Shown here: positions 1-8,625 of the stretch, piece by piece
Layout of the letters: every line of letters starts with the position of its first letter
How positions within the stretch are numbered: the stretch's first letter is position 1
Origin: Prevotella sp.
GTDB lineage: Bacteria; Bacteroidota; Bacteroidia; Bacteroidales; Bacteroidaceae
Direction: 5' to 3'
Length of the DNA stretch: 47,542 bases
Assembly: GCA_017960525.1 (NCBI GenBank)
Contig: JAGCZA010000052.1
Span: forward strand, 1-47,542
Notes under the pieces: model-generated
Database searches by the model: none
The model's input: only the letters and a program-made list of their open reading frames with translations
What the model was told of the DNA's origin: nothing
Translations under genes and position numbers: made by a program

Positions 1-167
1 AACGATTTTTCCTTTAGCCGTTACAAATGTAGCAATTATTTTTGAATCAATAAGCATAAGCATGACAGATTGGCCCTTTATTTACAGATATTTAACAAAA
101 TTGGCTGCCTTAATCGTTACAAATTAAATTAAAATTAAGAAATTTATATTAAATAAGGTATTTATTC

Positions 168-198
168 TTTGCTTTTTGCGAGAAAATGCTTAATTTTG
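168..198 (+). promoter_or_regulatory. Bacteroidetes-type promoter
   Basis: A TTTG box (168-171) is followed after exactly 19 bases by TAATTTTG (191-198). This matches the Bacteroidetes primary sigma consensus (TTTG at -33, TAnnTTTG at -7). It lies 34 bases before the ATG at 233 and would give a leader of about 25-30 nt. Confidence 0.7.
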
Positions 199-232
199 CA
201 GTTGCAGTTTGTATCCTAAGAAAAAATAGTAT

Positions 233-595
233 ATGACGGCAAAGGAACTGATAGAACAGTTACAGAAGGTTGCTCCAGATACGGAAATCATAGGAGGAAC
301 GTGGAACGGGCATGTAGATACCTATACGGTGATAGACAGGGCACGTGTGTTTCTGTATGACCAAGTGTATGCAGACTTCTTTGGCACACCAGGAGCGTTT
401 GACTACAGGCTGATGAAGATAAAGTCAAAGGAAATAGTCTATCTCGGTTCAGAGTTTGAAAGCCTTAACAAAAGAATGGCGGAGGACAGGCGTGTGATAT
501 GGCGCATGCGTCGAGTTCTCGATATGCATAGGGCTAAAGAATGGAAGAAAGAACAGATTTTCAAAATACTTACAGATTTCGGAAAACAAGATTGA
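233..595 (+). CDS. Hypothetical protein, 120 aa
   Basis: I do not recognise a family. The protein is soluble, with no signal peptide or membrane segment. The first half is mixed (starts MTAKELIEQLQKVAPDTEI, which resembles the N-terminal helix of small proteins that begin with an ELIEQLQ segment). The second half is very basic and helical (many Arg/Lys from residue 80 onward, including RRVIWRMRRVLDMHR), which would suit nucleic-acid contact, although that is only inference. The gene stands alone with a near-perfect promoter at 168-198 and faces the Rpn-type genes convergently. The good promoter and an undisturbed frame argue that it is a real gene. Confidence 0.6.
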   Translation: MTAKELIEQLQKVAPDTEIIGGTWNGHVDTYTVIDRARVFLYDQVYADFFGTPGAFDYRLMKIKSKEIVYLGSEFESLNKRMAEDRRVIWRMRRVLDMHRAKEWKKEQIFKILTDFGKQD

Positions 596-670
596 AAAGC
601 GGACGCTATTTCCTTATGTCGTTTAGTCTTTTATCTGTCCATTGGCGTAACTGTTTTTGTTAAACAAAAA

Positions 671-883
671 TTATAGTGAATCAATTTCTTCTGCCATCAA
701 GCCGGTGGCCTTAGCTGTCTGTTCAACACTCATGTCTCCAGCCTTCATACGACGGGCTATCTTACGTTTTCCCCTCTCGTATGCACATTGAATAGAGCCA
801 ATCATATCCCACCAAATGTGTTGCCTTCGTTCGTAGTCTTGCCTTTTTTTGTCAGAACTGAGTTCAAACTGACTGGCGGGCAA
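671..883 (-). pseudogene. Truncated Rpn-family (PD-(D/E)XK) nuclease C-terminus
   Basis: The 70-codon minus-strand frame has no upstream nuclease domain. Its last 30 residues (KIARRMKAGDMSVEQTAKAT and on to a terminal EEIDSL) align closely with the C-terminus of the intact neighbour at 978-1814 (EIARKMKAKGYAVEDIAEIT and on to EEIEAL). It is therefore a remnant of a second copy of the same family. The frame opens at a TTG, and a stop lies just upstream in frame. A different minus-strand frame starts at the ATG at 966 and runs about 56 codons through the same DNA. That may be what is left of the 5' part, or chance. It could alternatively be a short expressed protein that keeps only the C-terminal helix region, but decay is more likely. 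Confidence 0.5.
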
Positions 884-977
884 GAAGCGAAAAAATCATC
901 GCCATAGGTCTTTTGGCCAAAGGCTAACGCTCCTGCTTCGATTTGTCTGATGTCTGCCGTTGTCATGATCCTTGTAT

Positions 978-1814
978 TTATAGTGCCTCGATTTCTTCAA
1001 CCGTCAGGCCAGTAATTTCAGCAATATCCTCGACAGCATAGCCTTTGGCCTTCATCTTACGTGCTATTTCTTTATCCTCATTCCAAACTGCAGTGTCAAG
1101 AGAGTTCTTTAAGTCGCGATAAATCTTGACGCTCTCCTCATAGTCATGACGTTCTTCTGGTGAGAACTTTGCAATCTCAGCCTGTTTGAATAGTTTCTCG
1201 AAAACACGCTCCTGTAAGACTGCGGGTCGTTCCAACAGGCGAGAGAGGTTGCGAAGGACGAAAAGCCACTTGTCAAACATGTCCTCCAACTGGTCTTCGG
1301 TCTTATTGAACTTCGGCATTTCGAGATAGACGAAGGTCAGCTTGTCGAAAAATACGTGCTTGTCATTCGTGTCCATCAGTTTGACTTCGTGATGATAGCA
1401 TTCGTCGTCGTATTCATTGTCAGGGAACACGAAATTTAGGATGCCGACGGTATAAACGCTCTTAAGATTGAAGTCACAGTCAGAACCACGTTGACCTTGC
1501 TCGCGTATGGGAAAAGTAGAGTAGAATACGCTTCGGTCTTTAAAATAACGCTGCTCCACCTTCTGCATCTCCACGATGAACTTCTCGCCGTCCTCGTTCT
1601 CGCAATATACGTCAAAAATTGCCTTGCGGTCACCATAGCCCTCGCCAAGTTTCTCGCTATTAAGGTACTTCACGTCCTTGACGACCTGCTCGTCATGGAA
1701 CAGTGCATTGAGGAAACTGATGAGCAGATCCTTGTTCATCTCTGTGCCGAACAGCTTCTTGAAACCGAAGTCGGTGTACGGATTGATGTATTTCTCTGTT
1801 CTATCGTCCGCCAT
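978..1814 (-). CDS. Rpn-family PD-(D/E)XK nuclease / putative transposase
   Basis: The 278-aa protein starts MADDRTEKYINPYTDFGFKK, the typical opening of the PDDEXK_2 family (PF12784; Rpn recombination-promoting nuclease, often labelled putative transposase). The nuclease core is visible around residues 60-85: an Asp in the strand FDVYCENEDG, then FIVEMQ, giving the D...ExQ catalytic pattern. The C-terminal 40 residues form a helical degenerate helix-turn-helix-like tail (EIARKMKAKGYAVEDIAEIT). Length fits the family. A -7 box (TAAATTTG on the minus strand, 1841-1848) lies about 30 bases upstream of the start without a clear -33 box. Related Rpn proteins are DNA endonucleases that raise RecA-independent recombination and may act in defence. 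The role here is not shown by context, but the adjacent truncated paralogue indicates duplication and loss. Confidence 0.85.
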   Translation of the reverse strand: MADDRTEKYINPYTDFGFKKLFGTEMNKDLLISFLNALFHDEQVVKDVKYLNSEKLGEGYGDRKAIFDVYCENEDGEKFIVEMQKVEQRYFKDRSVFYSTFPIREQGQRGSDCDFNLKSVYTVGILNFVFPDNEYDDECYHHEVKLMDTNDKHVFFDKLTFVYLEMPKFNKTEDQLEDMFDKWLFVLRNLSRLLERPAVLQERVFEKLFKQAEIAKFSPEERHDYEESVKIYRDLKNSLDTAVWNEDKEIARKMKAKGYAVEDIAEITGLTVEEIEAL

Positions 1815-2292
1815 AGCCGTATTACTTTAGAATTATGCCGCAAATTTAGATAAAATTTCCGAGATTATAAGCCAGTCGAGATAAAAACTTACACAAATTG
1901 CCCTAAAAAAATAGAAATCAAGGCTCACATACGCTCAATTCTCTCGTTTTACGTGCTCTACGTCACAATTTATTCTTATTTTTGGAGAGGCATTAGCCAT
2001 TTTATGTTTAATTTCAAAATCGTAGGCTTATGAGAGCAGTATGTGGCCTTGACGTGCTCAAATCTTTTTATCCTGTACGATTCCGGCGAGATTTTTGAGA
2101 ATGTTTATGGGGTTTACACTTTTCTGATGGAGGAGAGCAACTACTCAGTTCACCACGCAGTCTCCCTAGTGAGCGAAACGGGATATAACACGTTATTATC
2201 CATATTTGTTTTCGTCTTATTCTAAAAGTTGACCGTAAAGTAACTTTGTGAGATAGACATTGTATAAATAATGCCACAAATATAAGGAAAAG
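1815..2292. other. Gene-poor intergenic region
   Basis: About 480 bases between the divergent Rpn-type gene and rubrerythrin hold no convincing gene. Short frames near 2043-2277 on both strands have no domain, promoter or start context. The only signals I see are the -7 box of the Rpn gene at 1841-1848 and the rubrerythrin promoter at 2293-2324. Confidence 0.5.
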
Positions 2293-2324
2293 TTTGTGGG
2301 TTTTGTTTTTTCTGCCTATCTTTG
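2293..2324 (+). promoter_or_regulatory. Promoter of rubrerythrin gene
   Basis: TTTG (2293-2296), 20 bases, TATCTTTG (2317-2324). This is a good match to the Bacteroidetes consensus and lies about 50 bases ahead of the ATG at 2376. Confidence 0.65.
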
Positions 2325-2375
2325 CAAAGTAAACTAATTTTTTATTGTCAAATCTAAACTAGTATTGTTTTTCCT

Positions 2376-2933
2376 ATGAAGAAAAAATTTATTTGCGCCG
2401 TTTGTGGATATATCTACGAAGGCGATGCTGCTCCTGAGAAGTGCCCTATCTGTAAGGCTCCCGCCTCGAAGTTCTCTGAACTGAAGGAAGATGGTGAGAC
2501 CACCTACGCCACCGTTCACCGCATTGGCGACGGCAAGCCCGAAGGTGTGTCGGAAGAAATGATTAACGACCTGCGCAGCCATTTCAATGGCGAGTGCAGC
2601 GAGGTGGGTATGTATCTGGCTATGGCCCGTCAGGCCGACCGCGAGGGCTATCCTGAGATTGCCGAGGCCTTCAGGCGCTACGGCTTAGAGGAGGCCGACC
2701 ACGCCAGCCGCTTTGCCGAACTGCTGGGCGAGTGCGTTTGGGACACAAAGACAAATCTGGAGAAGCGTGCTGCTGCTGAGGCTGGCGCTTGCGAGGACAA
2801 GTTCCGCATTGCCAAGAACGCCAAGGCCGCTGGTTTTGATGCCATCCACGACACGGTGCATGAGATGGCCAAGGACGAGGCCCGCCACGGTGCAGGTTTC
2901 GCAGGACTGCTGAAGCGCTATTTCGGTAAATAA
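2376..2933 (+). CDS. Reverse rubrerythrin (rubredoxin-diiron fusion)
   Basis: This 185-aa non-haem iron peroxidase reduces hydrogen peroxide in the cytoplasm of anaerobes. The rubredoxin-type Fe(Cys)4 site comes first: Cys7/Cys10 (CAVCG) and Cys23/Cys26 (CPIC). The ferritin-like four-helix diiron domain follows from about residue 57, with Glu/His ligand segments such as [17 protein letters not shown] and KDEARHGAG. Placing rubredoxin at the N-terminus is the reverse of classical rubrerythrin and is common in Bacteroidales. The gene has its own promoter, suggesting independent control, probably by oxygen or peroxide. Its 3' end overlaps the convergent tilS stop by 16 bp. Confidence 0.93.
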   Translation: MKKKFICAVCGYIYEGDAAPEKCPICKAPASKFSELKEDGETTYATVHRIGDGKPEGVSEEMINDLRSHFNGECSEVGMYLAMARQADREGYPEIAEAFRRYGLEEADHASRFAELLGECVWDTKTNLEKRAAAEAGACEDKFRIAKNAKAAGFDAIHDTVHEMAKDEARHGAGFAGLLKRYFGK

Positions 2934-4237
2934 TCGATGCGCAGGGTCTGCGCAGTAACGTTGGTGACACGATAGTGGTGGTCGGGCCTTTGGCCTACAA
3001 GCCACACTATCGTGTCATCGGCGTTACATACCACCAACTGCCGACGCTTCTCAATTGGCGAAGTGTGGCGGTTGGTCAGGAAGTCGCTCACCAACTGCGA
3101 ACCTTTCATCCCCAGCGGATGAAAGCGGTCGCCCTGCCGTGTGGGACGGATGGTCAGCGGGAATTTTATTTTGTCGGCGTCTAGACAGCACACGTGGCTG
3201 TCTTTGTTAATGGTGGAACCAGCGACGATGCTGACGCGGAATTTTGCGCGGTCGGCGTAGACGTAAGTACCAATTTCGGGCAACCGTAGGGTGGGGGATT
3301 CTGGCTCTATAGGTACAAGCGTCAGTCGGCCTCTGTGGCTTACCAGCACGTGAGTGCCTGATGACCACTGGCGGCTGCCCTCGGCGGTAGTTTGGCACAG
3401 GGTGTCGTGGATGGCCTCAATGGTCTTTGGCGAAAAGCCCTTTGGGCTGAGCCACTCGAAGAGCAGGCTCTCTGCTGACGGTTCTTGCAGCAAGAGAGTC
3501 GTGTCGATGCTGTCGTTGCAGACCAGCCGCGTCAGGCTTTGACTGACGGCCGAATCGTAAAGACGCAACGCCTCTCCTATGCGACGGGCCGTGGTCAGAA
3601 TGTTGGCGTTGGCTTGCGGGCAGGCCTCCTTCAGTTGTGGGATGACGTTCAGCCGCAACTGGTTCCTTACGATGTCGGGCACCAGGTTCGTCGAGTCCGT
3701 CACATAGTCCTGTCCGCGCTGCTTCAGCCATTCCTCTATTTGCTCCCTGCCGAGGCACAGGAGCGGGCGGACGATATGTCCGCGCCGAGGCTGGATGCCT
3801 TGCAAGCCGCGCAAGCCAGTGCCGCGCACCAGGTTCATCAGAATGGTCTCCACAGAGTCATCCTGATGGTGGGCCACGCAGATGGCGTCAGCCCCAATGT
3901 CCTGCCTCAGTTGCTCGAAGTAGTGGTAGCGCAGGTCACGGGCGGCCATTTCTATGCTTATCTGGTGCAATTCGGCGTAGGCCTTGGTGTCGAAGTGTGT
4001 CAGGTGCAGTTCTGTGTCCGTCTGTTGGCAAAGCCGTTTGACGAAAGCCTCGTCGCGGTCGCTTTCCTCGCCTCGCAGTTTGAAGTTGCAGTGTACGGCC
4101 TCCACCCTGTAGCCCAGTTCCTTGAGCATCAGCAGCAGGCACACGCTGTCAGCCCCTCCGCTGACGGCCACAAGGTGGAGGCTGTCTTTACAGAGCAGCC
4201 CTTCCCGCTCAATGAATTGCCTGACAATTTCTTTCAT
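2918..4237 (-). CDS. tilS: tRNA(Ile)-lysidine synthase TilS
   Basis: TilS converts C34 of the CAU-anticodon tRNA-Ile to lysidine with ATP, so that AUA codons are read as isoleucine. The PP-loop ATP-binding motif SGGADS is at residues 26-31. [10 protein letters not shown] and the [10 protein letters not shown] segment are typical of the N-terminal catalytic domain. The C-terminal third carries the TilS tRNA-binding domain, with [21 protein letters not shown] chose the ATG at 4237 ([10 protein letters not shown]). The frame stays open about 74 codons further upstream, but that stretch lies inside the rlmI-like gene and is not TilS-like. The protein is then 439 aa, the usual size. Only 7 bp separate it from the upstream methyltransferase gene, so they are likely co-transcribed. 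Confidence 0.95.
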   Translation of the reverse strand: MKEIVRQFIEREGLLCKDSLHLVAVSGGADSVCLLLMLKELGYRVEAVHCNFKLRGEESDRDEAFVKRLCQQTDTELHLTHFDTKAYAELHQISIEMAARDLRYHYFEQLRQDIGADAICVAHHQDDSVETILMNLVRGTGLRGLQGIQPRRGHIVRPLLCLGREQIEEWLKQRGQDYVTDSTNLVPDIVRNQLRLNVIPQLKEACPQANANILTTARRIGEALRLYDSAVSQSLTRLVCNDSIDTTLLLQEPSAESLLFEWLSPKGFSPKTIEAIHDTLCQTTAEGSRQWSSGTHVLVSHRGRLTLVPIEPESPTLRLPEIGTYVYADRAKFRVSIVAGSTINKDSHVCCLDADKIKFPLTIRPTRQGDRFHPLGMKGSQLVSDFLTNRHTSPIEKRRQLVVCNADDTIVWLVGQRPDHHYRVTNVTAQTLRIDYLPK

Positions 4238-4244
4238 GAGGGTC

Positions 4245-5426
4245 TTACTCCACGTAGAGAACCAGTCCCTTGAGATATTCGCCTTCAGGGTGGTAGATGT
4301 TGATGGGGTGGTCGGCGGGCTGGTGCAGTTGGTGGAGGATGCGCACCTGCCGGTGTGCCTGTGCGGCAGCGGTGAAGACGGCGTTGCGGAACTGGTCCTT
4401 GGTGACCACCTGCGAACAGGAGAAGGTGAACAGAATGCCACCAGACGCAATTTTCTCAAAAGCCCTGTTGTTGAGCCTTGTATAGCCTTTCAGGGCATTG
4501 TGCAGCGCTCCTCGGTGCTTGGCGAAGGCCGGCGGGTCGAGGATGATGAGGTCGTAGTCGTGTTCAGGATGCTCCAAGAAACGGAAAGCGTCTTCGCAGA
4601 ATGCCTCGTGGCGCGGGTCTTCAGGGAAGTTCAGTTCCACGTTGCGGCGTGTCAGTTCGATGGCTTTGGCCGAACTGTCGACGGAGTGCACCAACTCTGC
4701 CCCTCCGCGCATGGCATAAAACGAGAAGCCACCGGTATAGCAGAACATATTGAGCACGCGGCGGTTGCGGGCGTAACTCTCCAACAGACTGCGGTTCTCA
4801 CGCTGGTCGACGAAGAAACCCGTCTTCTGCCCTTTCAGCCAGTCCACGTAGAAGCGCAGACCGTTCTCCTCGGCGATGTTGTCGGCCTCGCCTCCGCCCA
4901 CGATGAATCCGCTTTCTGGTTCAACAAAGGAGAGTGTTGTCTCACTCTTGTAGTAAACGTTGTCGAGACCGTTCCCCATCACTTGCATCAGGGCATTTGC
5001 AATGTCGTGACGGCTGCGGTGCATACCGATGCTGTGGGCTTGCATCACGGCTGTTCGACCGTAGATGTCGATGATGAGTCCGGGCAGCATGTCTCCCTCG
5101 CCGTGAACCAGGCGGAAGGCTGTCGTTGGGCGTGGGCCTGTGGATGGGAGGTGCAGGGCTTGGCGCATGGTCTTTGCCGAGGCGAGCCGTTGCTGCCAGA
5201 AGGCATCGTCGATAGGTGTTTCGCTGAACGAGAGCACCCGTACGGCGATGGAGCCGCCCTGGTAGTGGCCGTTGGCAATGAACCGCCCGTCGCCATTGAG
5301 CACGTTCACCACATCGCCCTCGTTGATGCCGTGGTCTATGTGGTGGATGGCACCAGAGAAAATCCAGGGATGAAAGCGCAGCAGGCTTTCCTCCTTGCCG
5401 TGCTTCAGATATACGTTTCTATACAT
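4245..5426 (-). CDS. RlmI-like 23S rRNA (cytosine-C5) methyltransferase
   Basis: This 393-aa class I SAM-dependent methyltransferase belongs to the RlmI/YccW family. An N-terminal PUA RNA-binding domain (about residues 1-75, including RFHPWIFSGAI) is followed by a Rossmann-fold methyltransferase. Visible motifs are FVDQRENR, the SAM loop NMFCYTGGFS, and the catalytic region LDPPAFAK with FSCSQ. Family members methylate a cytosine of 23S rRNA; the exact target here is inferred. The start at 5426 (MYRNVYLKHG) was preferred to the ATG at 5456 because family proteins begin here and it leaves only a short overlap with the upstream exonuclease stop (5419-5421), suggesting translational coupling. 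Confidence 0.88.
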   Translation of the reverse strand: MYRNVYLKHGKEESLLRFHPWIFSGAIHHIDHGINEGDVVNVLNGDGRFIANGHYQGGSIAVRVLSFSETPIDDAFWQQRLASAKTMRQALHLPSTGPRPTTAFRLVHGEGDMLPGLIIDIYGRTAVMQAHSIGMHRSRHDIANALMQVMGNGLDNVYYKSETTLSFVEPESGFIVGGGEADNIAEENGLRFYVDWLKGQKTGFFVDQRENRSLLESYARNRRVLNMFCYTGGFSFYAMRGGAELVHSVDSSAKAIELTRRNVELNFPEDPRHEAFCEDAFRFLEHPEHDYDLIILDPPAFAKHRGALHNALKGYTRLNNRAFEKIASGGILFTFSCSQVVTKDQFRNAVFTAAAQAHRQVRILHQLHQPADHPINIYHPEGEYLKGLVLYVE

Positions 5427-6045
5427 TTTCTTCGACTTTAATAAGTTGATAATCACCGCTCTGTATGAGCCGGATCAGTTCGTTGTAAATATTGATGCAG
5501 GCCCAGGCGTCGGTGGCGGCGTAGAGTTTCTGTTTGTCGGTGAGGATGTCGGCCTCCCAGTTGCTCAGTTGCTGTCGTTTGCTGATTTTCTTGCCGAACA
5601 GGTTGGCATAGAGTTTTTGCAGTCCGATGTCCTCAATGCCCAGTTGACTCACCAGTCCCTGAATGTCGGTAAATCCCTGTGGTTTGACCTTTCCCAGTTG
5701 TTGGAGCGAGTTCACGTCGTCGTGCCACGAGAGGCCCACCTTGGTCACGCTGGTGTCTTCGAGCAGTCGTATCAGGGCTGGTGTGAGACCTGTGTTGTGC
5801 AGTCGGAAGAGGAAACACGTGTCGGGGGTTGACACTTGGAGCAGCGCCACCTTGTGGGTTTGCCCACGCTTGAACGTTGGCTTTGTCTCAGTGTCGAATC
5901 CCAGGATGGGTTGCGTCAGGAGGTATCTGACGGCTCTTTCCGTCTCTCCCGGCGTGAGTATGACAATGATTCTTCCCTCAAACTGCACAACGGGCAGGGA
6001 CGGGATGAGGCTCTTGTCATATTTGTTGTAGATGTGCTTTGGCAT
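5419..6045 (-). CDS. 3'-5' exonuclease, RNase D/WRN type (DEDDy)
   Basis: The 208-aa protein has the three DEDDy exonuclease motifs. Exo I is FDTET (Asp51, Glu53). Exo II is in GLSWHDDVNSL (Asp109/Asp110). Exo III is YAATDAW (Tyr175, Asp179). Such proteins remove nucleotides from 3' ends of RNA or DNA using two metal ions. There is no HRDC domain, so it is the short single-domain form common in Bacteroidetes, not full RNase D. It is the first gene of a three-gene minus-strand operon (exonuclease, RlmI-like methyltransferase, TilS), all acting on nucleic acid. A -7-like TATTTTTG (minus strand, 6066-6073) lies upstream. The region to 6153 is shared with divergent ftsK. Confidence 0.9.
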   Translation of the reverse strand: MPKHIYNKYDKSLIPSLPVVQFEGRIIVILTPGETERAVRYLLTQPILGFDTETKPTFKRGQTHKVALLQVSTPDTCFLFRLHNTGLTPALIRLLEDTSVTKVGLSWHDDVNSLQQLGKVKPQGFTDIQGLVSQLGIEDIGLQKLYANLFGKKISKRQQLSNWEADILTDKQKLYAATDAWACINIYNELIRLIQSGDYQLIKVEENV

Positions 6046-6116
6046 AAGAAATCAATTTCGAGGTGCAAAAATACAAAAAAAATGTGATTTTATTGCCGTA
6101 TGTGATTTTTTTACGC

Positions 6117-6124
6117 TAATTTTG
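6117..6124 (+). promoter_or_regulatory. -7 box of ftsK promoter
   Basis: TAATTTTG matches TAnnTTTG and lies 29 bases before the ftsK ATG. The -33 region has only a weak TTG (about 6093-6095). Confidence 0.5.
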
Positions 6125-6153
6125 CACAGAATTAACGAAGTGACCTGTAAAGA

Positions 6154-8604
6154 ATGGTAAAGAAAAAGAAGAAAAGGAGCCCTCAGACGGCCCCACACCA
6201 GTCGTTGCTACAGTCATTGGGACTGGAGCGTTTCGTGCAGATTTTCACCAATGAGCGTTTGCATTTCCTCATTGGCATTCTGCTTTTCGCCGTGTCGGTG
6301 TGTATGGCTTGGGCTTTCGTGTCTTATTTCACTACTGGTGCTGCCGACCAGAGCGTGATAGAGAATCTGCACGATGGCGATATGGAGAATGAGACCCACC
6401 AGTTCCTGAACGGTGTGGGCAGCGTCGGTGCATACACCTCCTATTTCTTTATGAAGCGGTGCTTCGGTATAGCCGCCTTTGGTATCCCCCTTTTCCTTTT
6501 TGTGGTGTCGCTCTCTCTGATGAAGGCTTACAAGCCCAGTTTGCTGAAGTGGTTTATGTGCATCGCCCTGGTGATGGTATGGGCCTCGCTGGTGTTGGCT
6601 CAGTTTGTCACCCCCCTGGTACCCCAAAGCCATTTCTGTCCAGGTGGCGACCACGGCCTGTATATGTGCCAGCGCATCGAGGGCTTTGTAGGGGCACCCG
6701 GCCTTTTTGCCCTGTTGGTCGTCGTGGCCATCCTGTTCCTGATGTATGTCAGCAGCGAGACGGTCATCTTCATCCGCAAACTGCTCAACCCCACAGGCTT
6801 CCTCAAACGTGTGAAGTTTACTGTGAAGGACCCGTCGGAGAAGCCTTCCGACGAAGATTCCTACGAGAACCTGATTGAAACCGAGGACGATCCCGAGGTG
6901 TTCGACAATCCTGAAACCGAGACCATTGACTTTGACCATCACCCCGACAGCCCACACACATCCCCGGCGGCACCCCAGTCACCCCATCCGCCCAAAGAGC
7001 ATGAGTTGGAGATTGAGGCTGCCGCCGACGAGGAGAAAGCCGAAGGCAATGATCTGGTGTCCGTGGGCGAAAAAATGCTGGAGCCATACGACCCCAAGCG
7101 TGACCTGGAGAACTACCACTATCCCACGCTGGACCTGTTGAAGGTCTACGAGGACGACGGCAAGCCTTACATCGACATGGAGGAGCAGACCAGCAACAAG
7201 AACCGCATCGTGGAGGTGCTGCGCAACTTTGGCATAGAGATTACCACCATCAAGGCTACTGTCGGCCCCACCATCACCCTCTACGAGATTACGCCGGCCC
7301 AGGGCGTGCGTATCTCGAAAATCCGCAATTTGGAGGACGACATTGCCCTCTCGCTGAAGGCTTTTGGCATCCGTATCATCGCGCCTATGCCCGGCAAGGG
7401 CACCATTGGTATTGAGGTGCCCAACGAGAAGAAGAACGTGGTGTCGATGCAGAGTGTGCTCAACTCGAAGAAGTTCCAGGAGACCACGATGGACTTGCCC
7501 TGTGCGATGGGAAAGACCATCACCAACGAGGTGTTTATGTTCGACCTCGCCAAGGCACCCCATTTGCTCGTTGCTGGTGCTACGGGACAAGGAAAGTCGG
7601 TGGGCCTGAACGCTATCCTCACCTCATTGCTTTATAAGAAGCACCCCGCCGAACTGAAGATTGTTCTCGTCGACCCGAAGATGGTGGAGTTCAGCGTCTA
7701 CAAGACCATCGACAAGCATTTCTTGGCCTCGCTGCCCGAACAGTTTGAAGACCCCATCATCACCGACACCAGCAAGGTCATCCGCACGCTGCAGAGCCTC
7801 TGTGTGGAGATGGACGCCCGCTACGAGCTGCTCAAGGATGCCGGTGAGCGCAATATCAAGGACTATAACAAGAAGTTCATCGCCCGCCAGCTGAATCCGC
7901 AGTGGGGTCACAAGTTTATGCCCTACATCGTCGTGGTCATCGATGAGTATGGCGACCTCATTATGACTGCCGGCAAGGAGATTGAGCTGCCCATCGCCCG
8001 CATCGCCCAGAAGGCGCGTGCCGTGGGCATCCACATGATTATCGCCACGCAGCGACCCACCACCAACATCATCACCGGCACCATCAAGGCCAACTTCCCT
8101 GCCCGCATCGCGTTCAAGGTGAGCCAGGGCATCGACTCGAAGACCATTCTCGACCGTATGGGCGCCCAGCAGCTCATCGGGCGCGGCGATATGCTCTACC
8201 TACAGGGCAACGACCCCATCCGCGTGCAGTGTGCCTTTGTGGACACGCCCGAAGTGGTCGACATCAACAAGTTCATCTCTGCCCAGCAGGGCTACTTGGA
8301 GCCTTTCGAACTGCCGGAGCCTTTGGTAGAGGGCGGCGACGGCTTTGAGGGCGGTGCCAACGATGCAGACCTGAGCCACCTCGACCCGATGTTCGACGAG
8401 GCCGCCCACCTCATCGTGAGCACCCAGCAGGGCAGCACCTCGCTCATCCAGCGCAAGTTCTCCATTGGCTACAACCGTGCCGGCCGCCTGATGGACCAGT
8501 TAGAGAAGGCCGGTGTAGTGGGGCAGGCCCACGGCTCGAAGCCGCGTGAGGTGCTCATACAGGACGAATTGAGCCTTGACCAGCTCATTGCCTCGCTGAG
8601 ATAA
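6154..8604 (+). CDS. ftsK: DNA translocase FtsK
   Basis: FtsK is a septal DNA pump that moves chromosome ends during division and activates dimer resolution at dif. The 816-aa protein has an N-terminal membrane domain of about four helices (residues 35-215), then an acidic and proline-rich linker (about 225-300). The RecA-like motor follows: Walker A GATGQGKS near residue 475, Walker B VVVIDEYGDL near 590, and IIATQRPTTNIITG. The C-terminal winged-helix gamma domain, which reads KOPS, includes SLIQRKFSIGYNRAGRLMDQ. The linker is short compared with E. coli FtsK but normal for Bacteroidetes. The start MVKKKKKR is supported by the -7 box 29 bases upstream. Confidence 0.96.
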   Translation: MVKKKKKRSPQTAPHQSLLQSLGLERFVQIFTNERLHFLIGILLFAVSVCMAWAFVSYFTTGAADQSVIENLHDGDMENETHQFLNGVGSVGAYTSYFFMKRCFGIAAFGIPLFLFVVSLSLMKAYKPSLLKWFMCIALVMVWASLVLAQFVTPLVPQSHFCPGGDHGLYMCQRIEGFVGAPGLFALLVVVAILFLMYVSSETVIFIRKLLNPTGFLKRVKFTVKDPSEKPSDEDSYENLIETEDDPEVFDNPETETIDFDHHPDSPHTSPAAPQSPHPPKEHELEIEAAADEEKAEGNDLVSVGEKMLEPYDPKRDLENYHYPTLDLLKVYEDDGKPYIDMEEQTSNKNRIVEVLRNFGIEITTIKATVGPTITLYEITPAQGVRISKIRNLEDDIALSLKAFGIRIIAPMPGKGTIGIEVPNEKKNVVSMQSVLNSKKFQETTMDLPCAMGKTITNEVFMFDLAKAPHLLVAGATGQGKSVGLNAILTSLLYKKHPAELKIVLVDPKMVEFSVYKTIDKHFLASLPEQFEDPIITDTSKVIRTLQSLCVEMDARYELLKDAGERNIKDYNKKFIARQLNPQWGHKFMPYIVVVIDEYGDLIMTAGKEIELPIARIAQKARAVGIHMIIATQRPTTNIITGTIKANFPARIAFKVSQGIDSKTILDRMGAQQLIGRGDMLYLQGNDPIRVQCAFVDTPEVVDINKFISAQQGYLEPFELPEPLVEGGDGFEGGANDADLSHLDPMFDEAAHLIVSTQQGSTSLIQRKFSIGYNRAGRLMDQLEKAGVVGQAHGSKPREVLIQDELSLDQLIASLR

Positions 8605-8625
8605 GCCTAAAACCAAAGAAAGACT

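Noticed and set aside
978-1814. Intact insertion sequence around the Rpn-type gene
   Set aside because: The family is often named transposase, but I see no terminal inverted repeats or target-site duplication around the gene.
4122-5441. 439-codon open frame on the plus strand opposite the RlmI-like gene and tilS
   Set aside because: It is antisense to two well-supported genes with full family motifs, has no promoter or domain, and arises from high-GC codon structure.
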